Shown here in pieces: positions 56,513 through 64,000 of a stretch of DNA of 64,000 nt. This stretch comes from Azovibrio restrictus DSM 23866 (GTDB lineage Bacteria > Pseudomonadota > Gammaproteobacteria > Burkholderiales > Rhodocyclaceae). The stretch's first letter is position 1; each line of letters begins with the position of its first letter. Both the position numbers and the translations under genes were made by a program. The notes beneath the pieces were generated by a model that did no database searches, was not told the DNA's origin, and saw only the letters and a program-made list of their open reading frames with translations. The stretch is from assembly GCF_000429665.1 (NCBI RefSeq), contig NZ_AUCH01000019.1, forward strand, positions 1-64,000, read 5' to 3'.

Positions 56513-57961
56513 TCAGCTGCGCCAGAAGCGGGGCGAGAACAGGACCAGCACGGTAAAGAGTTCCAGCCGCCCCATGAGCATGGAGAGCACCAGGGTCCAT
56601 TTACCCGTGTCGGTAACCGCGCCAAAGCCGCTGCTCACCTCCCCCAATCCCAGCCCCAGATTGTTGATGGTCCCCACCACGGCGGAAAAGGCGGTTTCCT
56701 GATTCATCCCGGTGGCCGTCAGGATCAGCATGAACAGGGCAAATACGGCGATATAGACGGCAAAGAAGGCCCACACGGCACTGGTCACCCGGGCATCCAC
56801 GGAACGGTTGCCGAGCTTGATGGGGATCACCGCCTGGGGATGGATCAGCAGCTGCACTTCCCGGTTGCCCTGCTTGAGCAGGAGCATGAAGCGCATCACC
56901 TTGATCCCCCCGGCCGTGGACCCGGCACAGCCGCCCACGATGCTGATGAAGAGCAGCAACACCTGGGCCGCCACCGGCCAGTTGTAATAGTCGGAAGACG
57001 ACAGGCCGGTGTTGGTGATGAAGGTGGCCACCTGGAAAAAGGCCAGGCGCAGGGCCGTCCCCAGGGGCATGCTACTGCCGGTGACGAGCAGGAGGGCCAC
57101 CAGGACCAGGGCCAGGCCGATGATGCCCAGGTAGAACAGGTTTTCCTCGTCCAGCAGGTAGGGGCGCAGGCTGCGTCCATGCCAGACCATGAAGTGCAGG
57201 GCGAAATTGACCCCGGACAGGATCATGAAGAACGCCCCCAGGTTTTCCAGAATGGGATTCTGGAAATGCCCCATGCTCGCATCATGGGTGGAAAAGCCGC
57301 CGGTGGAGATGGTGGCAAAGCTGTGGCAGATGGCGTCGAAGGCCGACATCCCGCCCCACCAGTAAGCCAGGGCGCAGAGCAGGGTCAGCCCCACATAGAT
57401 GTACCAGAGGGATTTGGCGGTGTCGGCGATGCGCGGCGTCAGCTTGGCATCCTTGATGGGCCCGGGGGTCTCGGCCCGATACAGCTGCATGCCGCCGATC
57501 CCCAGGGCCGGCAGGATGGCCACCACCAGCACCACGATGCCCATCCCGCCCAGCCAGTTGAGCTGCTGCCGGTAATAGCGGATGGACAGGGGCAGTTCGT
57601 CTATCCCGCTCAGCACCGTGGCCCCCGTGGTGGTCAGCCCCGACATGCTCTCGAACATGGCGTCGGTGAAGTCCATGTGGGGCGAGGTGGCCAGCATCAG
57701 GGGCAGCGCCCCGGCCAGGGCCACCAGCACCCAGAAGGCCGTGGCGATCACGAAGCCATCCCGGGTGCGCAGATTGCCCCGGTACTGGCGCACGGGCAGC
57801 CACAGCATGGCACCCAGCCCCAGGATCAGCACGAAGGCGAACAGGAAAGGCTGCTGCTCCCCATCCCCGGCCCAGAGCGCCAGCAGCCAGGGCGGCAACA
57901 GGGTGAAGCTGAAAACCACGAGAAACAGTCCCAGGACACGCAGCACGTGTCGATATTGCAT
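56513..57961 (-). CDS. trkH: Trk potassium uptake channel subunit TrkH
   Basis: A 482-residue inner-membrane K+ translocator from the ATG at 57961, with GGAGG upstream. It has about ten hydrophobic segments and four pore-loop repeats of the TrkH/KtrB type. Marks include DFTDAMFESMSGLTTTGATV, AICHSFATISTGGFSTHDAS, VATFITNTGLSSSDYYNWPV and VVGTINNLGLGLGEVSSGFG. The SGLTTTG and TGGFSTH motifs are selectivity-filter sequences. It needs the cytosolic TrkA, not found here. It converges on the KdpE-like gene. Confidence 0.95.
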   Translation of the reverse strand: MQYRHVLRVLGLFLVVFSFTLLPPWLLALWAGDGEQQPFLFAFVLILGLGAMLWLPVRQYRGNLRTRDGFVIATAFWVLVALAGALPLMLATSPHMDFTDAMFESMSGLTTTGATVLSGIDELPLSIRYYRQQLNWLGGMGIVVLVVAILPALGIGGMQLYRAETPGPIKDAKLTPRIADTAKSLWYIYVGLTLLCALAYWWGGMSAFDAICHSFATISTGGFSTHDASMGHFQNPILENLGAFFMILSGVNFALHFMVWHGRSLRPYLLDEENLFYLGIIGLALVLVALLLVTGSSMPLGTALRLAFFQVATFITNTGLSSSDYYNWPVAAQVLLLFISIVGGCAGSTAGGIKVMRFMLLLKQGNREVQLLIHPQAVIPIKLGNRSVDARVTSAVWAFFAVYIAVFALFMLILTATGMNQETAFSAVVGTINNLGLGLGEVSSGFGAVTDTGKWTLVLSMLMGRLELFTVLVLFSPRFWRS

Positions 57962-58076
57962 GCGCCCTCCGGCAGTCGATGAAAACGGTCCGGCCTTGCC
58001 GGGGACCGCCATCCTGGGAGAAGCAGGCTAAAGATCGTGCTAAGAATCCGGGAGCTGCCGTTAAGAAAACATAAAA

Positions 58077-58104
58077 AAGGCGGAATCCCTTTTCAGGACT
58101 CCGC
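58077..58104 (-). terminator. Intrinsic terminator after the BAX-inhibitor gene
   Basis: On the minus strand GGCGGA-TCC, a loop with TGAAAA, GGA-TCCGCC is followed by six T. It lies 25-50 bases after the stop at 58129 and stops readthrough towards trkH. Confidence 0.8.
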
Positions 58105-58128
58105 CCCTTGCCCGGCCATGGACGAGGA

Positions 58129-58824
58129 TCAGTCGTCGCCGCCGAATACCCCCAGCAGGTGCAGCAGGCTGGTAAACAGGTTGTAGATGCTCACGTACAG
58201 GGAGACGGTGGCCATCACGTAGTTGGTCTCGCCCCCCTGGAGGATGGCGTTGGTCTCGTAGAGGATCAGGCCGGACATGAGCAGGACGAAGGCAGCCGAC
58301 ACCACCAGGGAGAGCACGGGTATCTGGAAGAACACCGCCGCCAGACCTGCCAGGAAGGCCACGATGATGCCCACCATGAGGAAATTGCCCAGGAAGCTGA
58401 AGTCCCGCTTGGAAGTCAGGGCAATGGCCGACATGCTGAAGAAGATCACCGCGGTACCGGCCATGGCCATGGTCACGATGTCGCCGCCGTTGGGCAACGC
58501 CAGGTAACGGCCAATGATGGGTCCCAGGGTGTAGCCCATGAAACCGGTCAGGGCGAACACCAGCCCCACCCCCAGGGCGCTGTCACGGAACTTGGTGACG
58601 GCGAAGAGCAGGCCGAAATAGCCCACCAGGGTCAGGATCAGGCCCGGATGGGGCAGGCCCAGGGCAGCGCTGACGCCGGCCACCACGCCGCTGAAGGCCA
58701 GGGTCATGGCCAGCAGCATGTAAGTATTGCGCAGCACCTTGCGGGATTCGGCAGAGGCCTGCATACCCACATTACCTTGGGTCAGGACCTGGCCGGACAT
58801 GTAGGAACGATCATTCAGGCTCAT
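58129..58824 (-). CDS. BAX inhibitor-1 / YccA-family membrane protein
   Basis: A 231-residue protein with seven hydrophobic segments (from about residue 27 onward). It includes VLRNTYMLLAMTLAFSGVVA, VFALTGFMGYTLGPIIGRYL, GTAVIFFSMSAIALTSKRDF and FLVSAAFVLLMSGLILYETN-type sequence (seen as LVVSAAFVLLMSGLILYETN). The closing SLYVSIYNLFTSLLHLLGVF contains the family-typical YVSIYNLF. Members may be calcium-leak channels or modulators of FtsH. A clear terminator follows. Confidence 0.92.
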   Translation of the reverse strand: MSLNDRSYMSGQVLTQGNVGMQASAESRKVLRNTYMLLAMTLAFSGVVAGVSAALGLPHPGLILTLVGYFGLLFAVTKFRDSALGVGLVFALTGFMGYTLGPIIGRYLALPNGGDIVTMAMAGTAVIFFSMSAIALTSKRDFSFLGNFLMVGIIVAFLAGLAAVFFQIPVLSLVVSAAFVLLMSGLILYETNAILQGGETNYVMATVSLYVSIYNLFTSLLHLLGVFGGDD

Positions 58825-58901
58825 GGGGAACCTCCTTTAGTTATAGACGCGGGCAGTGTAACTGCCTTTGCACAATCACAAAAACCATAGAGAATAGGAT
58901 C

Positions 58902-59834
58902 ATGAATTCGAAAAAAGCGAACATCGAAGAGAGCCGTCTCAACTATCGCCACCTCTATTACTACTGGATGGTGGCCAAGGCCGGCAGTCTGGCCCGGGCC
59001 GCGGAGCAGCTGGGACTCACGCCCCAGACCATCAGCGCCCAGCTGAGCCAGCTGGAGCAATCCATCGGCACCACGCTGTTTGACCTCCAGGGGCGCAAAT
59101 TGATTCCCACGGAAGCCGGACGGACCGCCCTGCGCTACGCCGACGAAATCTTCCTGCTCGGTGAACAGCTGTGGGACTCCCTCAAGAGCGCCGGCAACGA
59201 ACCCGTGCTGCGCCTCACGGTGGGTATCACCGATGTGGTCCCCAAACTGGTGGCCCATCACCTGCTGGAACCGGTGCTGCATCTGCCGGAACGGGTGCGG
59301 CTGATCTGCCACGAGGGCAAGTTCGAAACCCTGCTGGCCGATCTGGCGATCCACAAACTGGACGTGATCCTCGCCGACCGCCCGGTGGGTCCGGGCATGA
59401 GCCTGCGCCTGTTCAGCCATCCCCTGGGTGAGACCGATCTGAGCTTCTATGCCACCGCAGCCCTGGCCGAACGCTACCGGGAAGGCTTCCCCCAGAGCCT
59501 GGACGGGGCGCCTTTCCTGCTGCCCGCCCGCAACGCGGCGGTGCGGGCCAGCCTGGACCAGTGGTTCGAAACCCATGGCATCCGCCCCCAGGTCCTGGCC
59601 GAATTCGAGGATACCGCCCTTCTGGACACCTTCGGGGCCACTGGCCTGGGCGTGTTCCCAGCCCAGACCCCGCTCACCCAGGACTTGGCCCGACGCTACG
59701 ACGCCGTGTGCCTGGGCCCCATCGATGCAGTGCGGGACCAGTTCTTTGCCATCTCCGCCGACCGGCGCATCCGCCACCCGGGCATCGAGGCCATCCGCAT
59801 GGCCGGCCAGCAGCGGCTGTTCCAGCCCGTTTGA
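58902..59834 (+). CDS. nhaR: LysR-family regulator NhaR
   Basis: A 310-residue regulator. The N-terminal winged helix (about 12-70) reads LNYRHLYYYWMVAKAGSLAR and AEQLGLTPQTISAQLSQLEQ. The LNY-HLYYFW start is typical of NhaR, which activates Na+/H+ antiporter genes on sodium stress. The effector domain contains TVGITDVVPKLVAHHLLEPV, FETLLADLAIHKLDVILADR and GATGLGVFPAQTPL. No nhaA lies beside it. It is divergent from the BAX-inhibitor gene, with AGGA before the ATG. Confidence 0.93.
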   Translation: MNSKKANIEESRLNYRHLYYYWMVAKAGSLARAAEQLGLTPQTISAQLSQLEQSIGTTLFDLQGRKLIPTEAGRTALRYADEIFLLGEQLWDSLKSAGNEPVLRLTVGITDVVPKLVAHHLLEPVLHLPERVRLICHEGKFETLLADLAIHKLDVILADRPVGPGMSLRLFSHPLGETDLSFYATAALAERYREGFPQSLDGAPFLLPARNAAVRASLDQWFETHGIRPQVLAEFEDTALLDTFGATGLGVFPAQTPLTQDLARRYDAVCLGPIDAVRDQFFAISADRRIRHPGIEAIRMAGQQRLFQPV

Positions 59835-59850
59835 AGGCCTCCCGGGAAAA

Positions 59851-61776
<1,926 letters not shown>

Positions 61777-61853
61777 GGTGATTCCGCAACAGAAGAAGAG
61801 GTTGAAGGAGCAGGATTCTAATCCCGCCAGCCCCCAGGGAAGGCAAAAGCGAT

Positions 61854-61882
61854 TTGGCGCGGACGCAGCGCACGGCTAGAAT
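61854..61882 (+). promoter_or_regulatory. Sigma-70 promoter of the tRNA-Arg gene
   Basis: TTGGCG (61854-61859), a 17-base spacer, then TAGAAT (61877-61882) lie 10 bases before the mature 5' end. A GC-rich discriminator follows, as expected for a stringently controlled tRNA promoter. Confidence 0.75.
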
Positions 61883-61892
61883 ACGCGCCTCT

Positions 61893-61967
61893 CTCCTCGT
61901 AGTTCAATGGATAGAACAAGCGCCTCCTAAGCGCTAGATACAGGTTCGATTCCTGTCGAGGGGACCA
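61893..61967 (+). tRNA. tRNA-Arg (anticodon CCT)
   Basis: Acceptor arm CTCCTCG pairs with CGAGGGG, followed by A and an encoded CCA. The D arm is GTTC...GAAC. The anticodon arm AGCGC / GCGCT encloses loop CTCCTAA with anticodon CCT at 61926-61928, reading AGG codons. The T arm is ACAGG / CCTGT around TTCGATT. The tRNA is complete although an integrated element follows its 3' end, so the integration event restored it. Confidence 0.97.
61943..61967 (+). other. Presumed attachment site (attL) at tRNA 3' end
   Basis: Many tyrosine-integrase elements recombine at the T arm and 3' end of tRNA genes. The integrase gene starts 152 bases downstream in the same direction, so the crossover probably lies within this tRNA segment. 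A direct repeat marking the other end would be beyond the right edge of the window; no second copy was seen inside it. Confidence 0.55.
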
Positions 61968-62119
61968 AACGGGTTTTTCTGCAATTCCTCAACATTCCAC
62001 AAAACACCACTTTACCCAAACAAAACAAGCACTTACTTGTTTAACCCGGGTTTCTGGTGTTAGGTTGTGTCCCATTGTGCTGACTGTCTTAACGACAATC
62101 TATCGACAAGGGTTACGAC

Positions 62120-63094
62120 ATGGCATCTATTCGCCGACGTGGAAAGGGCTGGCAAGCCCAGGTGTTCAAACTCGGGGTGCGCAAGTCCGCATCATTCAGG
62201 ACCAAGGCCGAAGCCTCGGCATGGTCGGCCAAAACTGAGCTGGAAATACAGACGCTCCAGGCGGGCCAAGTCCCTGACTATCCCTTTTCCAAAGCCCTGG
62301 AACGCTACCGGGATGAAGTCTCTGTATCCAAGCGGGGCAGCAGGCGGGAATCCATCCGGATTGATTTCCTCCTGAAGGACCCACTTGCAGCGGTCCCCCT
62401 CCCCCTGCTTGGCGCGGGTCACTTCGCCACATGGCGGGATAGACGCCTTAGGGAAGTGTCGGCGGCTTCCGTGCTGCGGGATTGGGGCCTGCTGAATCAC
62501 GTGGTAACGGTGGCAATCAATGAATGGGGATGGCTCAAGGAAAACCCCTTGAAGGGTGTCCGCAAGCCCAAGGCCCCCTTGCCCAGGGACCGGCGGATTA
62601 GTCAGCTGGAAATCGACAAGCTCCTATTAGCCTTCGGCTACATCCAGGGCCAGCCCCCCAGGGCAACTACAGCCCGGGTTGGCGCTGCCTTCCTCTTCGC
62701 CATAGAAACGGCCATGCGGGCCGGTGAGATATGTTCCCTACAGTGGGCCAACATAGAAGGCCCGGTGGCTCACCTGCCCATCACTAAGAACGGCTTTCCC
62801 CGTTCCGTCCCCCTCTCCCCTGGCGCCATCAAGATATTGGAATCCCTCCCCAGGGATACCGCCATGGTTTTCAACCTGCAGCCCAGCCAGCTAGACGCCC
62901 TGTTCAGGAAGGCCAGAGCCCGCGCCCTGATTGATGATCTCCATTTCCACGATACCCGGCATGAAGCCATTACCCGGCTAGCCAGGAAACTGGATGTGCT
63001 TGACCTGGCGCGAATGGTCGGCATCCGGGACCTGCGGATTCTGATGGTCTATTACAACGCTCAGCCGGATGAAATCGCCCGGCGCCTGGGCTAA
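62120..63094 (+). CDS. Tyrosine-type site-specific integrase
   Basis: A 324-residue recombinase. The N-terminal part (MASIRRRGKGWQAQVFKLGV) resembles an arm-binding domain, followed by a core-binding SAM-like domain (about 60-150). The catalytic domain carries Arg I in IETAMRAGEICSLQW (near 199), the Lys region LPITKNGFPRSVPLS, His-x-x-Arg in HFHDTRHEAITRL (near 278) and the tyrosine nucleophile in LMVYYNAQPDEIARRLG (near 314). All appear intact. Together with tRNA-Arg(CCT) upstream this defines the left end of an integrated element. Confidence 0.95.
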   Translation: MASIRRRGKGWQAQVFKLGVRKSASFRTKAEASAWSAKTELEIQTLQAGQVPDYPFSKALERYRDEVSVSKRGSRRESIRIDFLLKDPLAAVPLPLLGAGHFATWRDRRLREVSAASVLRDWGLLNHVVTVAINEWGWLKENPLKGVRKPKAPLPRDRRISQLEIDKLLLAFGYIQGQPPRATTARVGAAFLFAIETAMRAGEICSLQWANIEGPVAHLPITKNGFPRSVPLSPGAIKILESLPRDTAMVFNLQPSQLDALFRKARARALIDDLHFHDTRHEAITRLARKLDVLDLARMVGIRDLRILMVYYNAQPDEIARRLG

Positions 63095-63126
63095 TCTAGA
63101 ACAAGCTGAGCTTGCAAGGAGGAAGC

Positions 63127-63312
63127 ATGATGAAGAAGGAACATCTAGGCGGTGACTTTGACCGTTCCCTTGAGGCCGAAGGCATCCTGGATGAAGCAAC
63201 CGCTGTAGCGGTAAAGTGCGTTATTGCTTGGCAGATTGAACAAGAATCGAAAGAAGAGGGCTTGACCAAGGTTGCCACTACATCCAATATGGATACCAAC
63301 AAGCCAGAATAA
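63127..63312 (+). CDS. Shortened antitoxin-like protein (XRE-type N-terminal part)
   Basis: A 61-residue product after a strong AAGGAGG site. The stretch GDFDRSLEAEGILDEATAVA, then VKCVIAWQIEQ and KEEGLTKVA, matches the N-terminal part of small XRE/Fis-annotated helix-turn-helix proteins (about 95-100 residues), some of them antitoxins. Here the helix-turn-helix is cut: after KVA the sequence reads TTSNMDTNKPE and stops. So it is probably a truncated remnant, although a short functional form is possible. No toxin gene lies between it and the integrase. Confidence 0.6.
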   Translation: MMKKEHLGGDFDRSLEAEGILDEATAVAVKCVIAWQIEQESKEEGLTKVATTSNMDTNKPE

Positions 63313-63402
63313 AAAACAGAATATGACTTGCTGTAGCCCATCTCTACAGCACTGCCTTACATTGCAATCACCCTAAAAAACCATCTCACTTTATTTAAAA
63401 AC

Positions 63403-64000
63403 ATGATTGATGAGCTATCAAAAACAATAAAAGCCCAGCTATACGAACGTGTAGGGAGCCCCCTGTTCTCCTCTTTTGCCATTTCATGGGCATGCTGGAA
63501 CTACAAGTTTATATTAGTAATTATTTCATCCATGGGGGCAGTTGAAAAACTAAACTATATAAATACACATTTATTTAACACCCCCCTTGATTACCTCTTG
63601 AACGGCACTTTACTTCCAACAGTAACTGCACTATTAATAATATACGTCTATCCAATACCTGCTCGCCATGTATATGAGTACCATCGAAAAAAACAGCAAG
63701 AGTTAAAAAAATTACAACATAAAATTGACGGCGAAACAGTAATAACAAAAGAAGAAAAGTGGGAAATAATAGAGTCAGCAGAAAGACAAAAAAACGATTA
63801 CGAATCACGCATCGAAAAACTAATTCAGGACAACAACCTACTCAAAAACAGGCTTGCCCACATAGAACAAAACACCCCTCCAACCAGCAGAACAGAAATA
63901 CAGAAAGACGAAACCACGCCCCCATTCACAAATGATGAGCTTAAAATATTAAATATCATAGCAAATTCAACTGATGATGGAACATCGATCACCAACATAA
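63403..64000 (+). CDS. A+T-rich gene: membrane protein with coiled coil (3' end outside window)
   Basis: From the ATG at 63403 the frame stays open to the window edge (199 codons). The N terminus reads MIDELSKTIKAQLYERVGSP, then LFSSFAISWACWNYKFILVI (first membrane segment). A second membrane segment lies near 75-92 (TVTALLIIYVYPIPARHVYE). It is followed by a long charged coiled coil (about 95-160, with RKKQQELKKLQHKIDGETVI and NDYESRIEKLIQDNNLLKNR) and a possible winged-helix start (FTNDELKILNIIANSTDD). The SPLFxSFxISWxxWNYKF and YVYPxPAxxVYEYxRKKQ patterns recur in uncharacterised bacterial proteins, as I recall. The G+C content is far below the chromosome's, a sign of recent transfer. No ribosome site was seen. 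Function unknown. Confidence 0.7.
   Translation, partial: MIDELSKTIKAQLYERVGSPLFSSFAISWACWNYKFILVIISSMGAVEKLNYINTHLFNTPLDYLLNGTLLPTVTALLIIYVYPIPARHVYEYHRKKQQELKKLQHKIDGETVITKEEKWEIIESAERQKNDYESRIEKLIQDNNLLKNRLAHIEQNTPPTSRTEIQKDETTPPFTNDELKILNIIANSTDDGTSITNI

Overview
The window looks like a stretch of betaproteobacterial chromosome, most probably Rhodocyclales (Azospira/Dechloromonas-like). This is inferred from the high G+C content, the gene order rlmN-pilW-rodZ-ispG-hisS-yfgM-bamB-der-hfq-hflX-hflK-hflC-DUF2065-hisZ-purA, a phasin, a TRAP dicarboxylate system and the protein sequences themselves. I cannot fix the genus without a search.

Layout. (1) Positions 1-2800 are an accessory patch: the 5' end of an IS5-like transposase cut by the window edge, then small minus-strand genes of unknown role separated by attC-like sequences. 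It reads as a remnant integron cassette array without an integrase (CALIN-like). (2) 3.1-4.75 kb hold a small membrane protein, a LysE-type exporter and an uncharacterised acidic protein. (3) 4.8-9.2 kb encode urtBCDE, most of a urea ABC transporter. Its binding protein urtA lies at 15.0-16.3 kb. Between them sit a pqiAABC-type envelope lipid-trafficking operon led by an RRM protein, a phasin, and a divergent TetR regulator with a clear operator. The same 16-bp motif lies upstream of both urtA and urtB and may tie the two transcription units together. (4) 16.5-27.2 kb carry an M48 peptidase fused to a type IV pilin-like module, and an ankyrin / NCS1-permease-histidine-kinase / LuxR-response-regulator operon that is a plausible urea or nitrogen-compound sensor. 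They also carry a TonB-like protein, two lipoproteins (one FlgO-like) and a periplasmic M48 protease. (5) 27.2-42.9 kb are the conserved housekeeping block listed above, plus ndk. (6) 43-48.75 kb hold a DctPQM TRAP transporter with its divergent DctB/DctR-type two-component system. (7) 48.7-61.8 kb contain tilS, accA, an MBL-fold hydrolase, an HDOD protein, an MFS transporter, a shortened KdpD plus KdpE next to TrkH, a BAX-inhibitor-1 family protein, nhaR and uup.

(8) From 61.9 kb a tRNA-Arg(CCT) gene is followed by a tyrosine integrase, a shortened antitoxin-like gene and a conspicuously A+T-rich membrane/coiled-coil gene that runs off the window. This is the left end of an integrated element in the tRNA gene.

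The most interesting points are the permease-kinase operon with the shared urt motif, the M48-pilin fusion, the truncated KdpD beside TrkH, the attC-like cassette remnant, and the A+T-rich gene at the right edge. No CRISPR array, rRNA or replication origin was seen.
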